From positions 1 through 64,000 of the forward strand of contig JAFTKS010000001.1 of assembly GCA_017453125.1 (NCBI GenBank): a stretch of DNA of 64,000 bases, written 5' to 3'. The notes beneath the pieces are model-generated. The model was given only the letters and a program-made list of their open reading frames with translations. It made no database searches and had not been told where the DNA came from. Below are positions 22,051 through 31,031 of this stretch, one piece after another (position 1 is the stretch's first letter; the number at the start of each line of letters is the position of its first letter). A program made the position numbers and the translations under genes. Origin of the DNA: Clostridia bacterium (GTDB lineage Bacteria > Bacillota > Clostridia > Christensenellales > UBA1242).

Positions 22051-24915
22051 TTACCTTTTACGCATTAATTTTATATATATTTTTTTTACAATTGCCCTTC
22101 TTTTGGTTCCATACGGCAAAAACTTATTAGCAATTTTTCTTACAAAACTAACATCTTTGACATTTTGATTATCTGCGAGACAAAAAGCCAATGCTTCCCA
22201 CATGTCCACTAATGAGTAATTACCCACACCTATATCGTCTTCAAACTCAAAACATTCAAAAAACTGTTTGTCAAATCTGCTGGATCTATGTAAATAGACT
22301 TCCCAAGGCAATGATGCTATATCTTTAGTATATATAGCATTAGATTTATATTTATAGAATACCTTTAAATAATCACGTATAAATTGTAAAGCATTATTTT
22401 GTATTGTGGCAGTAATAGATAATACACCTTCCGTATTTTCAGAAGAATCAGAGAATATTAATTCATCACTATTTTCATCAAACCCTTTCAACGAAGAATC
22501 CACACTAGACAATACTACTTCTCTAATCGCATAAGTTACCTTTGGCAAGAAATCATAAAAACATTTATTATTTGCTTTAGCTTTATTAAAATTAAAATTA
22601 GCCACATCGGCTCTAGTATGTAGATACAAACTATCAAGTGGAAAACCTAATAATGGAGCTAATATCGACTCATCTCTACCACTATACCCAACATCAACCA
22701 TAATATCATTTGGTTCTATATCATTCAAAACTTTATTTTTTACTTTGTCTCTAAATATCGACAACTTTTTAAAGTCTATACACTTAGAAAATAATGGAAC
22801 ATCTTTAAAAAACTCGTCATCATTTGCATATATTCTTTTTCTTTTCTTTTCACTTATCTTATCTACTTCATCTTGCTTAATAGTAGATCTAGGGAAATAT
22901 GCTAATATTTTATTAAAGGAATGTCTATTTAATATCATTTGATGTTTAGACGCATAAAAATCACTTCCTTTATACATAGATAATGGGTATAAAAATTTTC
23001 TAGAAAGATATAAGTAGTTAGATTGCGGTAGTGTGCTATCATACTCTCTAAACATATCATACGCCTTTATAGGTAAGAATCCATCTCTAGCAACAAAGTG
23101 GATTTTTCTTCTTCCTTTAGAATTATTAATAATCCAATCCACAAACGCATATAAATGCATACCTACAGCATAATAACCTATGTATTGTGGACTACATTGA
23201 TAAGTAGAATTAATATGTATGTAAGGAAAATCATATAATTTATTGGCTACTACGCCAGTCATCATTCTAAGTCCACAAAATAGTTGTAATACATTTGGGT
23301 CGTTTCTAGACTTATCTGTCGACCTAATTCCTCCCCACAAATAATTTTTAAACATCTCATTAACATTAGGCATATGAAATGCCTGTATTCCATTCTTTTT
23401 GGCCATTACATAATCTGAATGATAATTATCACCCACGTGAACCATCTCAGTACCAATTATGCCATTGTCCTTAAGAACAACTTCATACAAGCCTCCTAAA
23501 TGTTTACTGGTACCATGTTCACAACTAACATATAATTTATTGTTTTGACTATATCCGCACTTTGTTAATAATTGGTATATTTTATCTTTCTGCAAATACA
23601 TATCTGACGTGTACACAACTGTTTTATCGTGCATTGTAGCTATATCATATAAATCATGACCAGTATTTCTAGCAGAACATATATCCAACTCTATTTCAAA
23701 CTCTTTCTGTTTTATTTTATTTGCTAAGTTATTGTCAAAGCCATACTTATTAATCATATATGAATAAATGTCATCATACATAACTTCATAACCGTTCTTT
23801 TTATCTCTAGCATTTTGTTCTGCTGTTAATCTAAAATCTTTAAAAGATAAATAAAAAGAACTAGATAATTTTTCAATAAATTGCTGACACAATATATCAA
23901 ACACATCCGACGGCTCTAAAGTATTTCTCAAAATAAGTGTATCAAATATATCAAAACTAACAACTTTTGTACTTGGATCTATAATGGCAGATATTAGATT
24001 TTCATAACAATCATATTCATTACCGAAATCAATTAGAATATTAGCCATATCTACACAATGTAACTTAAAATTTTTTCCCTTTTTCTTAGCGAATTCATGT
24101 CCTTGGATAGAAAATAATATTTTATTTTTCCAAACTTCTAAATTTTTAATATCATTTTCATCGCATTTGTTTTTTAGGAGTTTGTCAAAAAGATCAAAAA
24201 TAGAGTATATAATTTTAGGCGACTTTAATTCTTGAAATTCATAATTAGAACCTATTTGATAATTTGAAATAAAAACAGGTACATTATGACAATTTATTAA
24301 TTTATTGCAATTGGCAAACACTATCATTGAAAAAGCCATGTGAGATAATTGAACAATATTTGAAACTTCTACCAAAAAAGGTATACTTTTTTCAAGAAGT
24401 GATCTTTTTAACATTTTATTATAAATCAATTCCCAAGTAAAATTATATCCATGTCCACTTATATACTTATCTAACAGATCTTTGTTTTCTAATACATAAT
24501 CATTATTTCTTATTTCCTCACTAGGATTATATTGTCTCATATTGTTTTTGTTTTTATATACCCAATCTGCAATAGATATATCTGCATTATTGATAATCAT
24601 ATTCATATACATCTTTCTACAAAGATCAAAAGATATTTCTGTATCACTATTAAGAAATATACAATATTCTCCTTTCGATTTAGAATAACCATCAATAATA
24701 TTCTTCAAAGAATCCTGTGGATATTGAGAAACAAAAAACTTTATTGTATCTGTTTCTAGATACAATACATTTTTTAAATACTTTTTATTTACAATTAGTA
24801 TCAGTTCAATATTTTTATAGGTTTGTTTTTTAAACAACTTAATTTTCTTAATAATCGTATCAACATCACAACAGGTTACATCTACAATTATAGAAATAAC
24901 TTTATCTTTTGTCAT
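22051..24915 (-). CDS. glycosyltransferase-like / HAD hydrolase two-domain protein
   Basis: 954 aa. Residues about 5-240 resemble a family 2 glycosyltransferase (GT-A) with the acidic LNSDTE at 88-93. Residues about 317-520 are a HAD hydrolase: motif I FDIFDTL (Asp322), TSDMYL in the motif II position and VGDNYHSD (from 494) for motif IV. The C-terminal 400 residues have no known domain but occur with such HAD domains in cell-surface polysaccharide loci. It is probably involved in capsule or wall polymer synthesis. ATAACTCC, read as GGAGTTAT, precedes the ATG. It is monocistronic. Confidence 0.75.
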   Translation of the reverse strand: MTKDKVISIIVDVTCCDVDTIIKKIKLFKKQTYKNIELILIVNKKYLKNVLYLETDTIKFFVSQYPQDSLKNIIDGYSKSKGEYCIFLNSDTEISFDLCRKMYMNMIINNADISIADWVYKNKNNMRQYNPSEEIRNNDYVLENKDLLDKYISGHGYNFTWELIYNKMLKRSLLEKSIPFLVEVSNIVQLSHMAFSMIVFANCNKLINCHNVPVFISNYQIGSNYEFQELKSPKIIYSIFDLFDKLLKNKCDENDIKNLEVWKNKILFSIQGHEFAKKKGKNFKLHCVDMANILIDFGNEYDCYENLISAIIDPSTKVVSFDIFDTLILRNTLEPSDVFDILCQQFIEKLSSSFYLSFKDFRLTAEQNARDKKNGYEVMYDDIYSYMINKYGFDNNLANKIKQKEFEIELDICSARNTGHDLYDIATMHDKTVVYTSDMYLQKDKIYQLLTKCGYSQNNKLYVSCEHGTSKHLGGLYEVVLKDNGIIGTEMVHVGDNYHSDYVMAKKNGIQAFHMPNVNEMFKNYLWGGIRSTDKSRNDPNVLQLFCGLRMMTGVVANKLYDFPYIHINSTYQCSPQYIGYYAVGMHLYAFVDWIINNSKGRRKIHFVARDGFLPIKAYDMFREYDSTLPQSNYLYLSRKFLYPLSMYKGSDFYASKHQMILNRHSFNKILAYFPRSTIKQDEVDKISEKKRKRIYANDDEFFKDVPLFSKCIDFKKLSIFRDKVKNKVLNDIEPNDIMVDVGYSGRDESILAPLLGFPLDSLYLHTRADVANFNFNKAKANNKCFYDFLPKVTYAIREVVLSSVDSSLKGFDENSDELIFSDSSENTEGVLSITATIQNNALQFIRDYLKVFYKYKSNAIYTKDIASLPWEVYLHRSSRFDKQFFECFEFEDDIGVGNYSLVDMWEALAFCLADNQNVKDVSFVRKIANKFLPYGTKRRAIVKKIYIKLMRKR

Positions 24916-25043
24916 AATAACTCCTAATTTTTAATGTGCATATTAGTTTAGCACACATTTAAGCAAAAATCAATTAAAAATATTCTATAAAAACGCGTCC
25001 TATTTTTGGCATAATAAATAAATTATATCCTCACAAATCTCAA

Positions 25044-25364
25044 TCACATAGAAACAATCGTCTTCACCATCTTTTCAATTTGGTTTAGATTTTTATAAAA
25101 AGACAAACAATCGATTGTCTTAATTTGGACACTTGGAATTACTCGTTTTACAAACGAACAAATTGCCGTTTGTATTGCATGATCCCCCATATTTCCATGT
25201 CTAGGCACACCAATTAAATATAAAGTAACATAATCATTGTTTACGTTAAACAAAGCTGAACTTTTATTTAAATTACTTAAATATATTTCTTGTGCAATAT
25301 TATTTATTTTTGTGTCAATCGATAAATCTATTTTTAATTTATGTTTTTGTTTGTTTTTTCTCAT
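25044..25364 (-). pseudogene. truncated polysaccharide pyruvyltransferase
   Basis: 106 codons. The stretch LIGVPRHGNMGDHAI is the conserved N-terminal motif of polysaccharide pyruvyl transferases, enzymes of about 300-400 aa. The frame stops shortly afterwards, and the next 130 bp hold no continuation with the expected second motif (GGGN.G). It is therefore a 5' remnant. With the glycosyltransferase-HAD gene just downstream it is probably what is left of a surface-polysaccharide cluster. Confidence 0.7.
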
Positions 25365-25842
25365 ATTTTATATATTATAGTAAACATTATTTAAAGTCAA
25401 ATAAATTAGTACATTTTGTAATTTTTTAGCCTAAAATAGCACAAATTACCATCTTTTACAATCACTTTCATATCTAATTAATAAGACGACAAATATTCAA
25501 AAATTCTATATAAAAGTCATAGCCACAAAAAATACATATCGTTTGATTTCGCATTATTTACAATATAAAAACAACGCCGTTCATTCTCAAAATCAAAGCA
25601 ATAATAGCCCTCAATAGCCCCTCTATCTACACACACAACAATATATTATATCTGTGTTTTAATTGACTTTTAATATAAGTTATTTTACAATGAATGTAAT
25701 GACATATTAGAAAACACAATTTCTACCTATACTTATTCTAATGTTGTTTAATTCGAAACAAAAGCATTAAAAGCATTTATTCAAAAAAGAAAACAAACAC
25801 CAGAAATGGCAGATTAATTAATATAATTTTATGGATGTGAAT
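25365..25842. other. intergenic region upstream of the FAD oxidoreductase
   Basis: No ORF is supported in these 478 bp. A promoter lies at 25663-25691, followed by a 150-nt leader with a hairpin ATTAGAA/TTCTAAT (25708-25742). The leader is long enough for regulation, but no riboswitch class is recognisable. Confidence 0.45.
25663..25691 (+). promoter_or_regulatory. promoter with long leader
   Basis: TTGACT, 17-nt spacer, TACAAT. The start codon follows about 150 nt later. Confidence 0.6.
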
Positions 25843-27237
25843 ATGATATTCGATGTTGTAATTGTGGGAGCAGGTCCAGCTGGGCTTTTTGCTGCTTACG
25901 AATTAAAAAAGAAAAATAAAGATTTGAAAGTTGCCCTTCTTGATAAGGGTAAATTTGCCAACCATCGTGATTGTCCTATGAAAACATCTGGCAAATGTGC
26001 TAACTGCAATCCTTGTCAGATTCTATCTGGATATGGTGGCGCTGGCACATTCTCAGACGGAAAACTAAACTTTATTCCAAAACTTGGAAAAAGTGACCTA
26101 TTTAAATATATGAGCGAAAGCGAGGCTTACAAATTAATTGATGATACCGAAGAAATCTTCAATGAATTCGGAATGGACGCAGACGTTTATCCCAAAAGCA
26201 CTGAAGAAAGCCGAAATATTCAAGAATTAATCACTCTAAAAGGTGCAAGATTATTGCTGATAAAACAAAAACATCTTGGTTCTGATCATCTACCTACATA
26301 TATACAAAACTTTACCGACTATCTACAAAATAATGGTGTCGAAATTTTGGAAGATTGTGATGTTTTAGACATTACAGAACAAGATGGAAACTACTCGGTT
26401 TCTTATACATTGAAAGGAATTCCAAACAATTCAATGACTGCAAAATATGTGATAGTTGCTCCTGGTAGAACAGGTGCTGCCTGGGCTCAAGAAGTTCTTG
26501 ATAGACTCAATATTCCATATAATTCTCAAAGCATTGAAATTGGAGTAAGAGTTGAAACCAGAAAAGAAGTTCTAAGAAAGATGACCGACATTATCTACGA
26601 CCCTACTATATTCATAAAAACAAAAACTTACAATGACGAAATTAGAACGTTCTGCACAAACCCTGGCGGATACGTTACAAAAGAAAATTATAACGGATAT
26701 ATATGTGTCAACGGTCACGCATTAAAAGATAAAAAATCTAATAATTCCAACTTTGCCTTCATTAGCAAAGTAACCCTAACCGAACCCGTTACAAACACAC
26801 GTGAGTTTGGAGAATCTATTGCGAGAATTGCTAATGTTCTTGGGGACAAAAAACCTATTATCCAAACATTAAGAGACCTAAAAGCAGGACACAGAAGCGA
26901 ATGGCACAAAATTAACAAAGGTTTCATTGAACCAACACTCAAAGACTGTGTTGCGGGAGACCTTGCACTCGTTATGCCGTATAGAATTATTACAAATATT
27001 CTAGAAGGACTAGAAGAGCTAGACAAAATAATGCCGGGAGTCAACAACGACGAAACATTGTTGTATGGTCCTGAAATAAAATTCTTCAGCAATGAAGTTG
27101 AAACTGACAACAATTTCAAAGCACTTGAAAAGAACATTTATTTTATTGGCGACGGAGCGGGCAAGTCTGGTAATATTGTTGTTGCTGCTGCAACCGGACT
27201 AGTTGCCGCTAGAGATATTTGCAATCGCTTGAAGTAA
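25843..27237 (+). CDS. FAD-dependent oxidoreductase (COG2509-like)
   Basis: About 464 aa. Residues 5-14 after the chosen start form the dinucleotide-binding motif VGAGPAGLFAA. The cysteine pair region (CANCNPCQ), GYGGAGTFSDGKLN and the C-terminal FAD motif FIGDGAGKSGNIVVAAATG place it in the FAD-dependent dehydrogenase group related to GidA/HI0933-like flavoproteins; the substrate is unknown. I chose the ATG at 25843 because the Rossmann strand begins there and GGA lies 7 nt upstream. An ATG four codons earlier has no ribosome binding site. It is monocistronic with its own terminator. Confidence 0.85.
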   Translation: MIFDVVIVGAGPAGLFAAYELKKKNKDLKVALLDKGKFANHRDCPMKTSGKCANCNPCQILSGYGGAGTFSDGKLNFIPKLGKSDLFKYMSESEAYKLIDDTEEIFNEFGMDADVYPKSTEESRNIQELITLKGARLLLIKQKHLGSDHLPTYIQNFTDYLQNNGVEILEDCDVLDITEQDGNYSVSYTLKGIPNNSMTAKYVIVAPGRTGAAWAQEVLDRLNIPYNSQSIEIGVRVETRKEVLRKMTDIIYDPTIFIKTKTYNDEIRTFCTNPGGYVTKENYNGYICVNGHALKDKKSNNSNFAFISKVTLTEPVTNTREFGESIARIANVLGDKKPIIQTLRDLKAGHRSEWHKINKGFIEPTLKDCVAGDLALVMPYRIITNILEGLEELDKIMPGVNNDETLLYGPEIKFFSNEVETDNNFKALEKNIYFIGDGAGKSGNIVVAAATGLVAARDICNRLK

Positions 27238-27261
27238 AGTCTTTGATATCTTTGCATACAA

Positions 27262-27298
27262 ACAAAAAAGATGAACACCCTTCATCTTTTTTTGTTTG
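27262..27298. terminator. bidirectional-looking terminator
   Basis: AAAAAGATGAA (27265-27275) / TTCATCTTTTT (27281-27291) around CACCC, flanked by A and T runs. Confidence 0.85.
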
Positions 27299-27379
27299 CC
27301 CCAAGGCTTCGACTTTTCTTACAAAAAATTGCCCCCTGAATTTGATTTTTTAAAAATTTTTTAATTGTTGGTTTTTTTG

Positions 27380-27432
27380 TTGACATTTCAACAAGTTGTG
27401 TGATATTATACACTTGTTGATATTTCAACAAG
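27380..27432 (+). promoter_or_regulatory. MarR-type promoter/operator
   Basis: TTGACA (27380-27385), 18-nt spacer, TATTAT (27404-27409). CAACAAGT (27389-27396) and ACTTGTTG (27412-27419) form an inverted repeat over the -10 region, and TTTCAACAAG recurs at 27423-27432. The downstream gene encodes a MarR repressor, so autoregulation through these sites is likely. Confidence 0.7.
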
Positions 27433-27442
27433 GATAAAAATC

Positions 27443-27883
27443 ATGAAAGAAAGATTTGAAACATTCACTCTTCTTTTATCTAAAATTAATCGTAGTATAC
27501 GAAAAATAAAAACCGAAGAAATGAATGAATTTAACCTGAAAAGCAATCACGTATCGTGCTTATTTTATTTATTCAAGATGGGGAAGTTGACCGCCACAGA
27601 TCTTTGCGAATTATGCCAAGAGGACAAGGCAACAACTTCTAGACTATTAGAACATCTAGAATCCAACAACTATGTCACCTGTGATTCTTCGCAAAAGAAA
27701 CGTTACAATAGTTATTTTGTATTAACCGAAAAAGGCGTAAAACTAGGTAAATTCATATCTGATAAAATTAATAAAATTTTAGATGAAGCAAGTATTGGAC
27801 TTACCGAAGAGAATAGAAAAATTATGTACGACTCGCTTACTCTTATAAGCAACAATTTAGATAAAATATGTGGAAATTATTAA
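27443..27883 (+). CDS. MarR-family transcriptional regulator
   Basis: 146 aa, the usual MarR length. The winged helix is visible: LTATDLCELCQEDKATTSRLLEHL is the helix-turn-helix region, followed by a basic wing (SSQKKRYNS) and C-terminal dimerisation helices. AAGGAT precedes the ATG. It is followed 10 nt later by a DegV gene, so the regulator probably controls this two-gene operon through the palindrome overlapping its promoter. Confidence 0.88.
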   Translation: MKERFETFTLLLSKINRSIRKIKTEEMNEFNLKSNHVSCLFYLFKMGKLTATDLCELCQEDKATTSRLLEHLESNNYVTCDSSQKKRYNSYFVLTEKGVKLGKFISDKINKILDEASIGLTEENRKIMYDSLTLISNNLDKICGNY

Positions 27884-27893
27884 GGAGAAAATT

Positions 27894-28742
27894 ATGGCAA
27901 TTAAATTAGTTATCGACTCAGCATCTGACATCAACGCAAAAGAGGCTGAAAAATTAGGAATCCATATGCTTTCTATGGGTATCACAATTGACGGAGAAGA
28001 GTATATGGACGGAGACAATCTTCTTCCAGAACAATTTTATGACAAACTTGCAACTTGCAATGCGACTCCAAAAACAAGCCAAATCAACGCATTTAGATGG
28101 GAAGAAGAATTTGAAAAACACATTAACAATGGCGACGAAGTAATAGCAATCACAATTTCTTCAAAACTTAGTGGAACATATAATTCTGCTTGTAATGCAG
28201 CAGAAAGATTTGAGGGAAAAGTTCGAGTAATTGATAGTCTAAACGCTTGTACTGGAGAGAGACTATTAGGAATGCTTGCAATTCGCTTAATCAACGAAAA
28301 TAAAACTCTTGACCAAATCGAAAAAACTTTAAATGAAGAAAAGAAAAACATCAAAGTTCTAGCAGTAATTGATACTCTAGAATACCTAAAGAAAGGTGGT
28401 AGAATTTCTGGAGCAACAGCATTTGTTGGTAAAATGCTTTCTATCAAACCAGTAATTGCAGTTATTGACGGAGAAGTAAAAGTTATTGGAAAAGCAATGG
28501 GTTCAAAAAATGGCTACAACCTGCTTACAAAACTCGTTGCAGACAATGGCGGAATTGATACAAATATGCCTTATGGCGCTATTTGGTCAGGCAAAGATAA
28601 AACCAATCTTGATAAATACCTAAACGATAACATTGTCCAAATCGGCATTAACGCAGACATTCCTCGATACATTCTTGGCGGAACCATTGGAACACATATT
28701 GGAAATGGCGCTGTAGGAATTTCATTCTTTACAAAACAATAA
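27894..28742 (+). CDS. DegV-family fatty-acid-binding protein
   Basis: 282 aa from the ATG at 27894, which has AAGGAG upstream; a start 24 nt earlier would overlap the MarR gene. The N-terminal VIDSASDI and later TSQINAF, ISSKLSGTYNSA and LEYLKKGGRIS are DegV/FakB hallmarks. Such proteins hold a fatty acid for phosphorylation by the FakA kinase. No fakA is in the window. Pairing with a MarR regulator suggests a lipid-responsive operon (inference). Confidence 0.93.
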   Translation: MAIKLVIDSASDINAKEAEKLGIHMLSMGITIDGEEYMDGDNLLPEQFYDKLATCNATPKTSQINAFRWEEEFEKHINNGDEVIAITISSKLSGTYNSACNAAERFEGKVRVIDSLNACTGERLLGMLAIRLINENKTLDQIEKTLNEEKKNIKVLAVIDTLEYLKKGGRISGATAFVGKMLSIKPVIAVIDGEVKVIGKAMGSKNGYNLLTKLVADNGGIDTNMPYGAIWSGKDKTNLDKYLNDNIVQIGINADIPRYILGGTIGTHIGNGAVGISFFTKQ

Positions 28743-28745
28743 TTA

Positions 28746-28778
28746 AAAAAAGCACTTCTTCAAAGGAAGTGCTTTTTT
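28746..28778 (+). terminator. terminator of the MarR-DegV operon
   Basis: AAAGCACTTC / GGAAGTGCTTT around TTCAAA, then T residues. Confidence 0.9.
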
Positions 28779-28828
28779 ATTCAAATACTAATTTTTATCA
28801 TATATTTGCGTCGAAGATACGAAAACAA

Positions 28829-29467
28829 TTATCTCATTAAATCATCTTCTAAAAAATATTCTGACAAACCCTTACACGGCTGAAACGATAAATTCAAGGT
28901 ATGAAAATTATTTCTCTCAAATACTTTTTGTGATGGTATATTTTTGTCGTGAATTTGTGTAGAAAGGCTATTATGCAATGAATTTTTTGCAAAAAATTCA
29001 ATATTATTTTTTATACTACTAACAACCCTAGTCCCATACCCTCTACCCTGTCTTTGCGGAGCAACAATAAGATAAAGAATATAGTCATTATTTCGGTTAT
29101 TATCATTAAACACTATTCCTTGTGCCTTATTTGCCGAAAGAATTTGTTTGGTTGGCTTAAGTGTTCCAAAATCCGAATTAATTATATGTTCCAAAAGCAA
29201 ATTTTTCGATTTCAATCTATCTCCACCATTCATTACTACAACAGCAGATAATTCTCCATCAATATATCCAAAGAATCTTCTATATGTTTTGAAATCTTGT
29301 AGTGCATTTGTAAAGTCCCCTAGTTTCATCTGGTCTCGTGAAATTATGTAATCATTAATCCCATCACTATCCCACGAATTCAATTCTTGCGACATTTCTT
29401 GTGTTCCAACTGAATAATCTCCCTCGTACCACAAAATACCTCGTTTTTGATCAAAAAAGTATTGCAT
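28829..29467 (-). CDS. GNAT-family acetyltransferase
   Basis: 212 aa from the ATG at 29467, with AGGGA 8 nt upstream; an ATG seven codons earlier lacks a ribosome binding site. The C-terminal half has the acetyl-CoA motif VAPQRQGRGYGTRV and KVFERNNFH. It is unrelated in sequence to the two island GNATs. The substrate is unknown. It is monocistronic. Confidence 0.8.
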   Translation of the reverse strand: MQYFFDQKRGILWYEGDYSVGTQEMSQELNSWDSDGINDYIISRDQMKLGDFTNALQDFKTYRRFFGYIDGELSAVVVMNGGDRLKSKNLLLEHIINSDFGTLKPTKQILSANKAQGIVFNDNNRNNDYILYLIVAPQRQGRGYGTRVVSSIKNNIEFFAKNSLHNSLSTQIHDKNIPSQKVFERNNFHTLNLSFQPCKGLSEYFLEDDLMR

Positions 29468-29555
29468 ATAAATAATCCCTAATCCCATTTAATTTTCTAA
29501 GATTAGTTTAAATCAATATCTTACAAATGTCAATACTCAAAAATTTTTAAAAAGC

Positions 29556-29590
29556 AAAAAAAAACACCGTATTAATTATTTACGGTGTAT
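29556..29590 (-). terminator. terminator of the HD hydrolase gene
   Basis: ACACCGT (29564-29570) / ACGGTGT (29582-29588); nine T residues follow on the minus strand. Confidence 0.85.
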
Positions 29591-29594
29591 TTTT

Positions 29595-30194
29595 CTAATC
29601 TTGATCAAGGTCGGTATCACACACAAAACCACCACTTGTAAATTGATAATTTGAGTTGATATATCCCAATCTTTCTCGAATAGCAAGTACAAGATTTTTC
29701 TGAGCGTCTGTCAACACTCTTTTTGTTTCAATATAATTTATCATATAAATTGTATCAAAGAAGGTTTTCTGAATCTTCTCCACCTTAAGCCCTTTCAGAT
29801 CACTAATATTATCCAGTCTATCCGCCAATTTAATAATAAGTGCATAACTGGACATATATCGCATTTTGTGAGCAAGATATGTTTGTTTTCCCACTAGCTT
29901 TGGCATAAACGTTGAAGAAGTCACTTCCATAACCAAACTTGCCACAATCTCACCAAATCTATCTTCCAATTCTCTATAAGATGTATAAGTATCTTCAAGC
30001 ACATCGTGAAGAAGAGCGCCTGCCTGCAATACTTTGGCGTTCTTTGATGGCTTATATTTAGCAACAAGTTCAGCAACTCTTATAGGGTGGGTCACATATT
30101 CTTGACCATCAGACCTTAATTGCCCTTTATGTCGCTCTTTCGCAAAAGCCAATACTTCATCAATATTAATTTCGTCATTTATATCTATATGCAT
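29595..30194 (-). CDS. SpoT/MESH1-like HD hydrolase
   Basis: 199 aa from the ATG at 30194; GAGGG lies 8 nt upstream, while an in-frame TTG two codons earlier is too close. KGQLRSDGQEYVTHPIRVA, LLHDVLEDT and KLADRLDN are the HD-type hydrolase motifs of RelA/SpoT. Synthetase and TGS domains are absent, so this is a small stand-alone hydrolase, probably acting on (p)ppGpp or related nucleotides. Confidence 0.88.
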   Translation of the reverse strand: MHIDINDEINIDEVLAFAKERHKGQLRSDGQEYVTHPIRVAELVAKYKPSKNAKVLQAGALLHDVLEDTYTSYRELEDRFGEIVASLVMEVTSSTFMPKLVGKQTYLAHKMRYMSSYALIIKLADRLDNISDLKGLKVEKIQKTFFDTIYMINYIETKRVLTDAQKNLVLAIRERLGYINSNYQFTSGGFVCDTDLDQD

Positions 30195-30294
30195 AGACAA
30201 TGCCCTCTTTAATATTAAAAAATATTTTTAATTGTAACATATATATATTTGTTTGTCAATTTTTGTTTCAAATTAGTTTTATAAAGTATTTTGC

Positions 30295-30326
30295 AGAAAA
30301 AAACAAAGCCCATTTCTGGACTTTGG
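30295..30326 (-). terminator. terminator of mscL
   Basis: CAAAG-CCA (30304-30312) / TGG-CTTTG (30317-30325) with one mismatch; a T run follows on the minus strand. Confidence 0.8.
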
Positions 30327-30331
30327 TTTTT

Positions 30332-30940
30332 CTACTTCTTTTTATTTTCTTTCAACAAATCTCTAATTTCTTTTAGAAGCGTCTCAGTTGATGGATTAGC
30401 AAGAGCAAGTTCTTCTGCATTCTTCTTTTCCTCTTCTTCCTTAAGAAGTTTCTCTTCTTCGGCTTTCTTTGCTTTTTCATCTAAATGTTCTTTCCAAACT
30501 TGTTTGAATGGTCTATTTTCAGCCTTTGCTTTTTCTTTGATTTGTTTACGTTCTGCACGATATTCTTTGTTTGCACTCTTTTTAGCATATGCTTGGAAAT
30601 CTTTAAGAGCATCTTTTGAAGAATTGATTACTTTTACCATCATAAATACTGAGAATGCAATAATCAAAAAGTCAATAACTGCTTGCAAGAAATTACCATA
30701 TGCCCATCTAAGAGATACTTCTTGAAGACCTGTTTCTGGATTTGTAACATAACGTAGTGGCACACTCAAATCTTTTAGACTTGCAGCCCCAGTCATCCAA
30801 GTAATAAGTGGCATAATTATATCGTTAACAAGACTTGAAACAATCTTGTTGAAAGCAGTAGCAATAATCATACCTACAGCAAGGTCAAGGACATTTCCTC
30901 TAGTTATAAATTTTTTAAATTCACCAAAAAACTTTTTCAT
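30332..30940 (-). CDS. mscL: large-conductance mechanosensitive channel MscL, extended
   Basis: 202 aa, against the usual 120-150. The N-terminal amphipathic start and TM1 (GNVLDLAVGMIIATAFNKIV) and TM2 (about 80-105) are typical, and the very end TLLKEIRDLLKE matches the canonical C-terminal helix. Between TM2 and that helix lie some 75 extra residues rich in Lys, Glu and Ala, predicted as a long charged helix. AGGAGG precedes the ATG. The channel opens under membrane tension to release solutes in hypo-osmotic shock. The insertion could lengthen the cytoplasmic bundle or bind partners. Confidence 0.95.
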   Translation of the reverse strand: MKKFFGEFKKFITRGNVLDLAVGMIIATAFNKIVSSLVNDIIMPLITWMTGAASLKDLSVPLRYVTNPETGLQEVSLRWAYGNFLQAVIDFLIIAFSVFMMVKVINSSKDALKDFQAYAKKSANKEYRAERKQIKEKAKAENRPFKQVWKEHLDEKAKKAEEEKLLKEEEEKKNAEELALANPSTETLLKEIRDLLKENKKK

Positions 30941-31031
30941 AAAATCCTCCTCATTCGTTAATCAAATTATATCATAAATAAATAAAATTGCAATACTTAA
31001 ATTACATTAAATATTAGTCAAGTCAAAAGTC

